Shown: in pieces, positions 31,681 to 43,432 of the stretch | Layout: each line of letters opens with the position of its first letter | How positions within the stretch are numbered: position 1 is the stretch's first letter | Assembly: GCA_949825065.1 (NCBI GenBank) | Contig: OX463849.1 | Span: 1,426,001 to 1,490,000 of the forward strand | Source of the DNA: Odontocerum albicorne | Lineage: Eukaryota > Arthropoda > Insecta > Trichoptera > Odontoceridae | Direction of reading: 5' to 3' | Length of the DNA: 64,000 nt | The notes under the pieces: model-generated | What the model saw: only the letters and a program-made list of their open reading frames with translations | Database searches by the model: none | What the model was told of the DNA's origin: nothing | Translations under genes and position numbers: made by a program

Positions 31681-32386
31681 ATGAAACTTAATAATTTAAA
31701 CTTTTAAAAAATTGTGTTGTGTAACAAATGAATTTATTTCTAATTGAAATTTGTAATTTTTAGAGTTGTTAATTTTAATATTGTAGGAAAAAATATATCC
31801 ACAAAAATCAATGACAAAGCGAAAAGGAAAATGTTGACAGATTGTAAATTGAACCCCTATTTTGCTTTTTATAAGCCTATAAAAGTGTGCCTAAAATCAA
31901 ATTTATATAGAAAGAAAAATAGATAGATAACCTGAAATCTCTAGATACTTGCTTCTTTTTCTATTTCAAGGAAAATTCACCTATATAATATAGGTATATT
32001 TTCATACGAGATGTGAAGAAAGTTATAAATTTTTTTTTTTTTCAAATATAAAATTCAAACATTTATATGAATGGCACAAAGTTACGCGACAAAATTTTAA
32101 ATCGGTCTGTCAAGAAAAATCGCTTTAGAAAAAGTTGTATTTAAAAGTAAAATGCCAAATTATCGCCCAATACATTTTTCCTTGATAGCGTTTAGAAATT
32201 TTTACTTGATAACGTTTAGAAATTTTGACATTCGTAATATGTGTTGTTTAAACAGTATTCATTTAAAAACTAAGCAATAAATTTGCTCAATTAATTTTTT
32301 TTATTTAAATAAAAGTTGTGAAATATTTGTGTTGGCAACCAAGTCATACTTTTTAATGAAAACAGGGTAATCCCCAGTTATTTTAA

Positions 32387-34887
32387 CCCATTAACGCCCA
32401 AAAGAAAACTACATGTGAAAATTATTTTTTATTGTTATTTATTACAACATTGTGAACACTTAATACTATTAGAAAAGAAAAATTTAAATAAACACTTATA
32501 TTTTAGAAAATAAAGGGCTGTACACGGCTGTGTACAGTGGGCGGTTTAAGAGTGAAATTGTCCAAAACACGGTCGCTCAACACACAACGTTTTCTTACAG
32601 AGTCCGCATCGCCAGCGACCTCGGTTGTGGCAAATAACACAACGCAATGGGTTTTCTATGCGTTCGGGGTTGTGACCATTATTTTTTTGCTCCAATCCAA
32701 GTATTTTTGACGATGTCGGATGACTTTTCGTTTTTATGTGTCGTATGTACCCTCGGGCAATCGTCCGTCTGAACAATAATTGGTCCATACATGTCACCTG
32801 TCCAGTCTTGCTGAGTAACACATGTAGTCGCCAAGCATTAGAAATAGCCATATCTAGTAAGTAGGTAAAGATTACCCACCACCATTTTTTTCCTCTTATG
32901 GACACTCGGTAAAGACTGATGGACTGATCCATTTGGTCGACGCCACCCATTCCTCTGTTGTAATTTATAAACAGTCTTGGGACATTGACTTCCACTTTTT
33001 GCTTTTGAACCTTGCACCATCTTCTCACTTTTCCCAGAGGCTCTATACTGTCAAAATTGGATCCCATTGTAACAACATTATTATCTTTCCAGCGTACAAT
33101 TGTAATTTCATTTTTTGTGTCAAATCGGTAGTCATACTCTGCTCTAGGTCGCTTTTTCATTACCTTCACAGTGGTAAGTGGACAATTCTTAGTTCTATTC
33201 TCTCGCATTGTGCCTGTGGCCCTGTAGCCTAAGAGTCGCAAATCATGCAACAACTGATAATTTGTAAAAAAGTTATCGAAGTACACAATATGTTCATTTG
33301 GTACAATTGGCATCTTTGCCAGCAGAGATTTTACGACTCTCGCGCCGAGAGGATCAGCAGAAACTTCTGTAGATGACTTGCCGCAATAAATGTCAAATGT
33401 GTAGCAGTAGCCATCAGAACTTGTTGCTGCCCAATTCCGATAGCCAAACCTCACAGGTTTTCCCATTATGAATTGTTTGGCTGAATGACGGCCAAAATAT
33501 TTAATCATGGACTCATCTACAGACAAATTTTTATGAAAAACTCCCCACTGGCACGAGTTTCTCTGAATGAGATTACACAATGGTCTCACTTTGAACATTT
33601 TATCATTCGAATTTTCAACTAGAGAATTGTCTGCAAAGTGTAGGTTTCTTTTTATTTCCAAAAACCTATTACGTGACATGCAATTTGCAACCAATGGAAT
33701 GCCAAGATCTTCATCCAAACTCCAATAAGCACGTTCGGTAGGTAATTCGTGATATCCAGTCAATATCAATATGCCCAAAAAAGATTTCAAGTCCTCACAA
33801 TTAATTTCAAAATTATGTCGATTATTTTGACCAGCGTACAAAACACTATTTTGTGTTATCAAGTTCATAACCTCTTCATCAAAGAATTTTTCAAACAACA
33901 TTGTAGGGTTGTGGTCTTTTATGGATTCTACAACAGTCTTTTGTCTGCTCTGAATGGCATCGGTAATGTTATGTGTTGTATTATACTATATATAGGTGAA
34001 GTTTTTCTCCACTTAGGTGCGTCTTGACTTTTAACTCGTTTTGAAGATCTTATATAATTAGAAAGCGGCTCATCATCACTGTAGTCCCAGTCCGAAATAT
34101 CATGGCCAGGACGACGTGGAATTACTTGCACTGTACCTGGCACATCTTTTGGAAGATTAGAGGACGTCAAATCATCGTCATTCCCTTCTTCTTCGTCACT
34201 CAGGACATCAGGATTTGGTGGAATCAATACTATATCGTATTCGACTTCATCGTTTTCATCGGACATTATTGATTCAAGGGCTTCTTCGAGTCTTGTATAG
34301 GTATTATGGCTTGTGAAAACACGACGGGCCGCCATTTTAAAAATTTTAAGGATTTCAGGATTCGACAATTATAGTTATCGGGTTATCAAATATATGTGTT
34401 ATCGAATTATGCCTTTAGCACACTGCAGGGTATGAACTGAGCAAGAAACAAAAGCGAACTGAATATGATCTGCTTCCACGAGTCATTAACATTTTTACAG
34501 TCAGATGCCCATTGTACACGCTTGTGTACAGGGCAATAAAATATAACCCAGCACACCACAAAAAATTTTTTTCGTTGCAGTAATAAAATCACGCGTTATA
34601 ATAGAGTCTAACTATACCTAATAATAAAAAAACAAGAGAAAATATTTTATTATTTATAATAAAAACGTTAAAAACATCTTACGAAAAAAATCTTATTTCA
34701 TATCCATATTGCGATGATAAACCAATGATATTTATTTACGCATTATTGCCAAATTTTATTTTTTTATAGTTAACTACTATTTTATAGTTTCGAAATAAGT
34801 AATTACTTCCATAATAATCATATAAAGAAAACACCAATTCGCGCTTTGAACAGGTGTACACAAGCGTGTACGGCGGGCGTTAATGGG
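32387..34887 (-). mobile_element. piggyBac-family transposon, complete with TTAA flanks
   Basis: A 2501-bp element between TTAA at 32383-32386 and TTAA at 34888-34891. The 13-bp inverted ends are CCCATTAACGCCC and inverse GGGCGTTAATGGG. Sub-terminal inverted words (TGTACACGCTTGTGTACA type) occur at about 32520-32540, 34513-34531 and 34853-34871, as is common for piggyBac ends. The transposase is on the minus strand and has one frameshift. Confidence 0.92.
32546..34368 (-). pseudogene. piggyBac transposase with a single N-terminal frameshift
   Basis: The start ATG region (34368) opens an acidic N-terminal part (146 codons: SDENDEVEYD, SDEEEGNDDDLTSSN, DWDYSDDEPLSNY) that goes out of frame near 33950-34020. 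The second frame is open through QSRQKTVVESIKDHNPTM and on for 451 codons to 32546. It has the three catalytic Asp contexts (LSVDESMIKYFGR, VYFDNFFTNY, GGVDQMDQS) and the Cys-rich C-terminal finger (CVICHNRGRWRCGLC, CVERPCFGQ). The catalytic part and ends look intact; only the frameshift argues against autonomy, and a sequencing or assembly error could explain it. The element lies intergenic between GluCl copies. Confidence 0.9.
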
Positions 34888-34891
34888 TTAA

Positions 34892-36339
34892 ACTACGCTA
34901 CGAAATTAATTGAGGGTATTGAAACAAAAGTAAAAATTTACCGAAATTATTGCGTTTTATATGCAATATTTGTGCAATAATATAAAATCCTCATTTACTT
35001 TATTAATTAATATGATTTTTTTTTTTATATATTATAACTAAAAAATGTGAATATAATTTTACCCCCAAGTAAGACATGGGAGAAAAATTTATCTATTGAG
35101 TTTTTTTTTTATTTGAATGCTTTGATAGAAATTGGTGTTAGAAATGATTTAATAAATGGTTTTTTAATTCAGCAAATAAATCAATGTTTTTGGTTTGAAT
35201 TTTTTTACTATAAATGTATTATTGAAATAAATATGTCGTTCATTTACATTATCTTTATTTTTATACCTAAAAAAAACGATGTGATACTTTCCATAATGTA
35301 AAGAATGAATTCATCATAAAATGTCAAAAATATATTAAAATTAATATTCTTCAACAGAATGATTAAACACTGTGAATGTGAAACAATTATACACAATTAA
35401 CTGAAATTGAAATGATACGCCTGTTTCACTTTACAAAAGCATTGCTAAACTGTACTGTATGTCAATACTTTGCTTACCAAGATTAGATAGCAAAATATTT
35501 TTCAATCCGGATTAAATATAATATAAAAACTTAACAGGAGCCAACTATCCTGAAATAATGGAAGCCGCCAGCTTTTAAACGACCAGCCCTCATAAAACTT
35601 TAATACTGCGATACTATCTTCACCCAACTTTGATATAAAACCAAATGAGAGAGATCAATTTAGTTAGAAGGTTTTCGAAAACAAATCGTTGGATTTTTTT
35701 TCTTTCTCTTGCCAAAAAGGGTTTTTAATGATGTTTGTGTCAACAAAAAAGGATTGAGCAAAGTAATTGCGAAAGAACTTTAAGAAAAAGTATTAAATGG
35801 AATGATTTTTTGACATTTTATGTTGAATTGGAAAATAAAAAAGGCATTATTTATATTAAAATACTTAAAGTATAATTATATACTAAAATAAACATTATAA
35901 ATGTCTCAGTAATCACTACCACGGCTGAAAGCAACCCCTTTCCGAGTAACTTGTAAAGAAATACCATAATAAATTGAATGATTACTAATATGTATAAAAA
36001 TATAAATTTACCACCTTTAGCAATTAGCTGAGCTGATTAAGGGTTAATTTAAGGCAATACAGGCACCGTTCACTTCCCATCTTTCATTTTCTCTCACCAG
36101 CCAATAGTAAATGTATGTAGGGTTGTGACACTCGGAGCCATTTCCTCTCTTTAAAGGACCTTGCGGTACGTTACATTATATTATGTTATATGAGATCACT
36201 ATCTTAACTGATAGTCAATATTAGTACGAGTATTATATGTAGTGCCGTTTAGGGACTTAAATCAGTCTATAAATCTCTCAAAGCGTGTCCATTTTAAGAA
36301 ATTTGTTAATATTTTCTACATTGATAAACTTTCAACACA
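34892..36339. other. Intergenic stretch, no gene seen
   Basis: Strongly AT-rich. One TACGAGTA octamer at 36225-36232. No recognised element. Confidence 0.4.
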
Positions 36340-36720
36340 ATATAACGGATATCAACATTTTCACTTTGAAAATTTAAAAAGCGAGAGAAGCGAGCGAACT
36401 GAGATTCTATTTCTTTCGTTTCCATATACCGAAGTAGAGTGAAAGTGAGACGTGAATAGCGTAGCTTCCTCACCCAAAGCGGTTTCTTAGAATGAATATA
36501 CCTACGTCACACACTGGCACACGTTTGATTGTATCGGTGGAATTTATTCCCGATTTTTACAAAATATCTATGATTTGGCCGATAAGTGCTAATTATTATT
36601 AATATTAATTTTTTCATTCAATGCGTAAATGAACCCAATATTTATTATATTTAGAGAGACACTAAAGTTTTTAAAAGCAATGTGTACTAGTTACACATCA
36701 CAGGGAAGGAAGGGTTAAGA
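36340..36720 (+). repeat. Interspersed repeat, copy 2 of the family at 8440-9240
   Basis: Shares, in opposite orientation, GCGAGAGAAGCGAGCG-type, TGAAAGTGAGACGTGAATAG, CACACTGGCACACGTTTGAT and ACATCACAGGGAAGGAAGG with the intronic copy. Family unknown. Confidence 0.6.
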
Positions 36721-37839
36721 AGAGTTTGCTCTGTAAACAGCGCTATGTAAAATTATCCATCAAATTAAATAAAAAAAATAAAACTAATAAATTTAACAAG
36801 TAACTTTACAAGTATTTCAGTAAATGTTAACATTTCCAAAAATGTTGTAAAAAATATAATTTGTGACACTTGCTTAATTACATATATTGTATTTTCTTCC
36901 ATGATGAAATCGCAAAAACCTTTTACTCCCATAAACGTCTTATATCAGCCTCTGGATACATTTTTAAAAGCTGAGCGCTAGATCCTGGCTTAATTGATCC
37001 TCATGAGAAAAAATGGCCCAGGTTGTCACACATAACACACAAAACTGTATTTCTTTATAAAATGAAAACACGTGCTGACCCGTAAAAGAAATGCTCGCAG
37101 TATGATAAAACAGCAAGAATTGTGAATGGTATCGTTAAGTTTATAATAAGTTATATTTATTTTGTGGTTAGTTTATTCTTTACTTAAGAATATTGAATAC
37201 TTCGATAATAAAAAATTTAACGGGGAATCCCGTGCTTTCTTAAATATTTTAATTCAATACTTTTATTTTTGAACACTTTTTGATTTCTCATAATCCGTAT
37301 ATTCTTGTTATTTTAAAAATCAAAATTAAAAATTTTGAATCGACTATTGTAAATTTTTTATTTGCTGTTATCGAAATTAATTAATACAATATGGAGTAAT
37401 TTTGTTTTTATTTTAGGTGTTAACTTTTCCATGGCTATAATAATATAGATTCACATACAGCTTACAAATAATATTTCGACGAATAAAAATATGCTGATTT
37501 AACTCTACTCGGAGCATTTCTGTGTATATACCTGATTATTTTTTATATATTTTTGATATGTGGAATAAAGAAATGGTATAATTTGTATGATTTGATTGAA
37601 TATTGGATTTATAAATAATATCCCTCTTATGAAATAACAATTTAGTGTTTAGAAATAGTTCATTGTATCCCGGCAGGTTTTGTTCATAATTTATTATTTT
37701 TTATAGACCCTACAAAAATTAAAAAAACCTTCCCAAATCTGATATTGTTTTATTGAATTTCAAACCCAAAATATAATAGTTCAGTTTTTAATTATGAAAT
37801 ATTGATGATGCAATCGTATCAATGTTTAAAATGTTTTTG
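36721..37839. other. Intergenic stretch, no gene seen
   Basis: Very AT-rich; no exon, terminal repeat or tandem array recognised. Confidence 0.4.
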
Positions 37840-38300
37840 TGCTAGTTTAATATTTATTTGCAATTTTATTGCATATACAATCTGGCGGGCTTATTGCCAG
37901 ACAAAAGTAAATGAAACAAGTTACGTGGTCGCACAAATCATTCAAATGACTATCCATCCCCACGAAATCCATAAACACATATGTGAGAATATGCCAATGA
38001 ACCTTACAAAGACGGACAATCACCCAAACATTCTTTTTCTTATAAAGTGAGATATCATCAATCAAAAGGAAAGGAAGGGATGGTGGAAAGGAAAGCAAAA
38101 GAAAAATCAGGAATGAAACACGTTATTTTACCGACTAGAAATTAAGAGTTTTTTCAGTCGCTTCTTAAAGCATGCCAAAGACGGAGCGAGTCTTATATTG
38201 GTTTGTAACTGATTCCAGAGTTTCACTGCATGGAAAGTAAAGGACGACGTAAAAAAGACGAGCAATGAACTGGAAAGGCCAACAGACAATCTCTTAGATA
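37840..38300 (-). mobile_element. LINE 3' end, minus-strand copy of the 4960-5465 family
   Basis: Inverse of the family: GGCGGGCTTATTGCCAGACA, GGTCGCACAAATCATTCAAA, GGAATGAAACACGTTATTTT, GCATGCCAAAGACGGAGCG and ACTGGAAAGGCCAACAGAC. The encoded end of the polymerase is frame-broken. Confidence 0.75.
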
Positions 38301-38639
38301 TGATTTGTTAAATGTTTCAAATGCATATGCCATATTCCAAAAAAAATATATATTTGACAGCTTCAATTTTATTGTATTGGGTATTTGGAAAGTAATTTTG
38401 TAATCTTTTATCTACTTTGCATGGATTTCTCCTATTACACAAAGATGCTCTGCAGCTTATTCGTCAGGAAGAATATCAGCCAGGATTCTTCTCACGCTGC
38501 TAGTCAATGCCGAGATTATATATCCACAGTGTCACTCAGTTGTTTCAATATCTCTATACAACGTATGACTGAGTGGTTTGACCATGATATTTGTTCTATA
38601 AGTAATTATGTATGATGAGAGGGTGATTCCGTGCAAGGC

Positions 38640-39180
38640 TATATTTTTTCTTCTTCTTCCCAGTGTCATGTCAGGTCCCCCCAACGTTGAATATCACCTG
38701 AGAGTAGGCATCTTTGTCCCCGGCAGCCCAAAAAAGATCCCCAACGCTCCTTATACCAGTCCAATCACGTATATTGCGGAGCCAGGAGATTCTCCTCCTG
38801 CCAACACCTCTTCGACCCTCTATTTTGCCTTGGATGATCAGGTGCAGTTATTTGTAGTTTGTTCCTCTAAGTATATGATCCAAATAGGACACCTTTCGGA
38901 TTTTAATATTAGTCAGCAACTCTCTATCAACTTTGGCTCTTTGAAGAACCCTCGTGTTGCTGACCATATCCGTCCAGGGTATCCGTAGCATTCTCCGGTG
39001 CATCCACATTTCGAATGCTTCCAGTCGGTTCATACTACCAACTTTGGGATCCATCATTCCACTTCATGCAATAACACTGACCAAACGTAGCATTTGACTA
39101 ACCGTTGTCAAAGTTTCAAGTTTAGGTTATCATCGCAGAATACGCTTCTCATCTTATTAAAAGCTGCACGAGATGATTCT
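38640..39180 (-). pseudogene. LINE polymerase C-terminal region (RTE/BovB-like), copy 2
   Basis: Closely related to 28921-29440: MNRLEAFEMWMHRRMLRIPW, MVSNTRVLQRAKVDRELLTN and IKIRKVSYLDHILRGTN are readable. Frame breaks follow. Confidence 0.8.
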
Positions 39181-39460
39181 ATTCTGCACTTGACTTTGGT
39201 TTATGGGTCGAGGTCTTCCACTAGAATACTTCCGAGGTATTTAAATGTTTTCACTCTCTCTATATCAGCACCGTTCAATGTAAGACGTGCTCCTGCGGGA
39301 TCCTGCCGGCCAAACACCATGAACTTAGTTTTACTCACGTTCATGTTCAGCCCCAGCCTCACACCGGCTTTATTAATTCTATCTGTAAGCGTTTGATGGT
39401 TGTTAATACTGTCTACCAGAACAACTGTATCATCTGCGTACCTGATGTTATTTTTTAGGA
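39181..39460 (-). pseudogene. LINE reverse transcriptase core fragment with YADD
   Basis: An open minus frame reads NIRYADDTVVLVDSINNHQT, LTDRINKAGVRLGLNMNVSK, TKFMVFGRQDP and IERVKTFKYLGSILVEDL. YADD is the reverse-transcriptase catalytic motif C, followed by the usual 'LN..K.KFM' and 'FKYLGS' motifs. It directly precedes the C-terminal fragment at 38640-39180 in the same orientation, so both are one 5'-truncated element. Confidence 0.85.
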
Positions 39461-39945
39461 ACATATAAACTTAGTGTTTCTAGTATCGCGGGACAGTTAA
39501 AGCAAGCTAGTAAAATATTTAGTAGGAATATCGCAATAGATTCTTGCCTTCTTGTTTCAAAGCTTCTATAGTTACACACCGTGAGAAGTTTGACATTGTG
39601 AGCATATTTTGGATAATCGCCCTTTATTCTGTTCCATAGATATCCAAGGATTTTTTGTATTTGTTCTATATCATTCTTATATTTGTGCTGATGAGGAAGG
39701 CCCAAACTGCGGATGCATATTCTAATCTATTTAGTTCTTATTAGATAAGTACGGGTATATAAGTTTCGAAGGATATTGGTACTGATAAATTCTCTTGATT
39801 CATTATAAAACCGAGTAGTTTGTAACAGTCCGATGTCAAACGTGAGACATGGTTAACGAACGTGAGTCCGACATCAAAGGTTACGCCCAAATCTTTGAAT
39901 TCAGAAACTCTGTTTAATGCCACTCCCTGTATTGTATACTGATTG
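39461..39945 (-). pseudogene. Second LINE remnant (Jockey/I-like C-terminal part)
   Basis: Read on the minus strand: VSEFKDLGVTFDVGLTFVNH, VSRLTSDCYKLLGFIMNQ, then after a shift HNVKLLTVCNYRSFETRRQE. 'KDLGVTFD..L.F..H....' is typical of Jockey/I-type polymerases and differs from the RTE-like fragment next to it. Confidence 0.65.
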
Positions 39946-39988
39946 ATGGTGGCTTTGTGAAAATGATCGATTATAGGATACTTAGATA

Positions 39989-40481
39989 CCGTAATAGCCC
40001 GAATATAACGCGGCCTCGAATATAATGCGACCTATATATTTGGAGCACGAATGAAAGGAAAAATTCAAATATAAAACAAAAATTAATTGGGTAAATTGTA
40101 CTATAAAAAATTCAGACATGTTAGAATTATCTCCAGTGTCGCTTGAATGATTACTACTCGATGCATCATTTATGGCATCTTCCTCTTCCCATAAAATGTC
40201 ATCCTCACTCAAATCCAGATTGTTGGAAATGCAACATTCCTTAAAACCTTTTGCAATAAACGTGTCACTAATCTTCTGCCAGGCGGTCATGATCCATTCC
40301 CCTAAGACTGGAATTGATGGTTTCTTCAGGGATCAGAGGATGATTCCAGATCCAGCTAAGAGCCAATTGCTGTGTGCTCTGCGCTCATTGAACATGGCCT
40401 AAACCCTGAATATAACGCGAATGCTATTTTTGGAAAAATATTTTGAGTAAAAAATATCACGTTATATTCGGGTTAATACGG
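39989..40481 (-). mobile_element. pogo-like short DNA transposon with residual coding
   Basis: TA-flanked, 493 bp. The inverted ends are CCGTAATAGCCCGAATATAA and inverse CCGTATTAACCCGAATATAA. The minus strand keeps a C-terminal transposase scrap (AWQKISDTFIAKGFKECCIS, then acidic text), a pattern seen in pogo/Tigger transposases. The DDE core is absent. Confidence 0.7.
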
Positions 40482-40609
40482 TACATTTATTTATATTGAT
40501 AAGGAGATAATATTGAACAGGAAATGAATAGTTTTAAGTCAAAAAGTTATATTGTAGTTCGGAAAGTAATTCCATAGTTCAAATACATTAATAAAATAAT
40601 CATTCTTTG

Positions 40610-40805
40610 TGGAAAGCATGAGGTATTTGTTGAAAGCACGAGGTATTTGTGGAAAGCATGAGGTATTTGTTGAAAGCACGAGGTATTTGTGGAAAGCATG
40701 AGGTATTTGTTGAAAGCACGAGGTATTTGTGGAAAGCATGAGGTATTTGTGGAAAGCATGAGGTATTTGTGGAAAGCATGAGGTATTTGTAGAAAGCATG
40801 AGGTG
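40610..40805. repeat. 20-bp minisatellite with 40-bp alternation
   Basis: Unit GGAAAGCATGAGGTATTTGT alternating with TGAAAGCACGAGGTATTTGT. About ten units. Confidence 0.95.
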
Positions 40806-41174
40806 TTTGAGATTTTAATGAAAAATCAAGTATAATTGGTTTTTTTAAATACTCTTTATTTATAAAAATTTACAAAATCATTTTAATTACAAAGACTAGT
40901 TTTAAATACAATAAATCTTATGGAAATTTAATACTTAATATTTACAACTATAAATTGTTTCTTATAAATATCGTACGTCTACAATAAAAAAAATATTTTT
41001 ACTGGGTTTTTGACATTTTTACATTGTCTTATTTATAAAAGAGGAAGATAAATCTATGGTTTTATGAACGTTACTTAACATTTACTAAAACATCTACCTG
41101 TAAGTTTAGATACAAAACAATATTTCATCCCTTAAGAATGAGTCAATGAAAGACAAAGTTCATTATTTACATTT
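40806..41174. other. Intergenic stretch, no gene seen
   Basis: AT-rich sequence without a recognised element. Confidence 0.4.
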
Positions 41175-41279
41175 ACCGTATTGGCCCGACTATAGGGTGA
41201 CCCTGATTATAAGGCGACCCCCCTATTTTTTAACCTGCTTTTTGGAGAAAAAAATATTTCCCTCACCATTTTTTTTAAC
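41175..41279. mobile_element. pogo-like element end, interrupted by a SINE
   Basis: TACCGTATTGGCCCGACTAT and GATTATAAGGCGACCCCCC resemble one end of a Tigger/pogo element. The other end is not seen before the SINE at 41280. Confidence 0.5.
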
Positions 41280-41458
41280 CTGGCGAGTTTATTGCCATGT
41301 GGCAATCTCTTCCAACCAACCAGAAAGATGTTTTTATAGGCCCTGAGTGTTAACCAGACTGGAATCCTATTTTTAAAAAATCTGGGTTCCAGCGGGGATC
41401 GAACCCGCAACCTCCGGCTCGGCAGACAAGTGTCTTACCAGCAGGCCACGGAGGTCGT
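41280..41458 (-). repeat. tRNA-derived SINE, full length
   Basis: Minus strand: head GACCTCCGTGGCCTGCTGGT, GTAAGACACTTGTCTGCC and GGGTTCGATCCCCGC (strong B box), then TGGAACCCAGA, an A/T run, CAGTCTGGTTAACACTCAGG, and tail GGTTGGTTGGAAGAGATTGC and ACATGGCAATAAACTCG. The best-preserved SINE in the window. Confidence 0.8.
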
Positions 41459-41769
41459 CACCATTATAATATTATGAAAAATAAAATGCAAAATGTTTAA
41501 TGAAAAATATTTATTAAAACAAAGTACCCAGATAATATCAAAGTACTCGTACATGTTTAAACATGAAAAGAAGAAATAAAAAAATCCAACTACTGTAGCT
41601 TATCAGATCAGTGGATATCTGTATAATCTCTGTACTTGGTTCAATTCTACTGAGATATCTTGTAAGGTCAAACCTTATCACTCAAATCATTAGAAAATTG
41701 ATGATTTCAAAATCCTGATGGGCCATCTTGAGTAAGTCAATTGATTTCAAAGTTAAAGTTAGTACTCAC
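41459..41769. other. Stretch between SINE and protease exon
   Basis: No further protease exon recognised here. TACTCGTA octamer at 41544-41551. Confidence 0.4.
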
Positions 41770-43095
41770 GGTCTCTGCCTAGAATCTCTGGTGCAATGCG
41801 CGGCTGTTAGAATATGCCGGTCTGCTAGCGGTGCGTGTAGGTCCGCTGAGAAATACAGCCGCCATCCAGGGCCAAGCACCGGAGGCCGCCTCGCTACCAC
41901 CCACCACACGCCCTGAGCTCCATTCTGGCTCACCACATTCTGCAACATCGAGCATAAAGTAAGACATGTCAGGCACCAGGCTATTTTGCTCTATAGACAA
42001 GGTGAACTACTTGCGCCCAATTAACAAAAACTTTTAAGTTTAATTTTAAGAACAGGTGTTGTGTAGAAAAATAAAAAGTAAACTTGTTATTCTTAAATTT
42101 ACTTTAAATCGCAAGAACATTAAAATCTCATTTTGTGTAGCTTCTCATTTGAAAATTGTATCACCCATTCAAACAGGCCAAGTACTGATATACCTGAGCA
42201 AGTTTAATTGATATAGTCACCAAGCAAAATAGACTGTTTTCCAACAGTAGAACTTGTCACCAGTTTCCTACTTCAAGGGCTGTTTGTCTTTAAACATGGT
42301 GATAAAATCTCATTTTTGAAATACGAGTAGGTACCTATTTTAACTAATGGATTTTAAAGAATTAAATTTTTTTAAATGTAAATTAATAAATTTCAAATTA
42401 CCTTCAGGGTTGACATAATTGGTGTAGTTCATGAATGCACTAGTGTTGGAGACAGTGGCTAATTGAGTGCTCACCACAGATAGGCGGGTGGTAGTAATGG
42501 GCCTAGCAGTGGTGTAACGTGTCGGGGGTGGAGGCCGGTACACTGCGGGGGCAGTCACAGGCTTCCTTGTTGTCACGGGCAAAGCCAGAATAGGCCTGCT
42601 AGTAGTCAGCACCGTAGTCACTGGCGCTGGTAGCTCGTTGAACCCGACACCCAATTCCGGACAGCACACACCAGGGACAAACAGACTCTTGAAGCACAAA
42701 CTCTGCCTCAGGTTGCCAAGGTTCAGCAGCAACTGGGGACAGTTGCTCAGGTCCTCGCAGGTCCCTGGTTTTCCTTCAGGAGTGGTGCAGGACCGGGCAC
42801 CTGAATCGTTTCTATCTGTTAGTTTACTTCCAGGAATCACTTGTGGTAACGCTTGTCTGACAAACGGAGCTATCTTTTCCGTCACATTCTTTCCTAGTAC
42901 GTTTTTACTGATCGTGTACAGTGCATTCGGTAAATTGTCAGGATAATAATAGGACACTGTCAGGATAAAAAGTATGCTAAGGACAACGGAAATAAGATCT
43001 CTGCGCGCTATTGCTGGAAAAACCTTGCGTGATCGTATAAGGCACTTTTCTCCCCTACAACACACCAAAATTCTTCCTAGAATTCCGCGGCACAT
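41770..43095 (-). pseudogene. CLIP-domain serine protease gene fragment with damaged catalytic exon
   Basis: Exon 1 (43095 down to 42402) starts MCRGILGRILVCC, has a membrane span or signal anchor (LISVVLSILFILTVSYYYP), and a CLIP domain with six Cys (SCTTPEGKPGTCEDLSNC, QSLCFKSLF, VCCPELG). A Thr/Pro-rich linker (PVTTRKPVTAPAVYRPPPPT) follows and ends VNPE, donor CTGAAG|GTAATT. Exon 2 (41939 down to 41770, acceptor GTTGCAG) joins in phase and gives ECGEPEWSSGR then VVGGSEAASGAWPWMAAVFL, the activation site and start of an S1 protease. The expected CGGSL block is then missing and the frame is lost. The HILTAAHCTRD active-site His is readable only in another frame. A deletion near 41825-41850 explains both. 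Later exons with the Asp and Ser of the triad were not found at lower coordinates. Likely a dead or truncated gene, unless the deletion is an assembly error. Related proteins act in clotting or immune cascades. Confidence 0.8.
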
Positions 43096-43432
43096 CAAAA
43101 CCTAAAATATATACGAGTAGATATTAAATTGATACACAAGTTTTACAATAAATTTTTGTTTTTTATTTGAAAAGTATACATACATAAAACTATAAAATAT
43201 TTATTTTTACGCAATCTTAATAATTATTATAAAATAATAATTAATTAATGTGATACTTGCGCTTGTTTCAATGAACACAAAAGTTTTATATTCGGCTCGA
43301 TTTTTTGACAGCGCAACCCGAAGTTCTCGGTCAAGACCTTTTAAGTATGACCGCTTATCATTTTTAATTAATAATATACAAGAGTTGAAAAACTTTGCTC
43401 ACATAAATATGTCGTCGAAAATGGGAGTAGTG

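Larger units (their letters stand above)
29441..32382. other. Intergenic stretch, mostly unassigned
   Basis: AT-rich. It contains a two-unit tandem repeat (30272-30350, unit with TTTATTGTCTACCAACATCA), a doubled TACGAGTA at 30748-30761, and a GC-richer segment (31140-31680). The open frames at 30040-30280 and 31275-31490 show no recognised domain. Confidence 0.4.

Noticed and set aside
33749..34027. Plus-strand open frames across the piggyBac region
   Set aside because: Shadows of the minus-strand transposase, which has clear catalytic motifs.
41281..41458. A genuine tRNA gene on the minus strand
   Set aside because: A and B boxes are good, but there is no closed acceptor stem, and the sequence continues into the SINE body and LINE-like tail shared with other copies.
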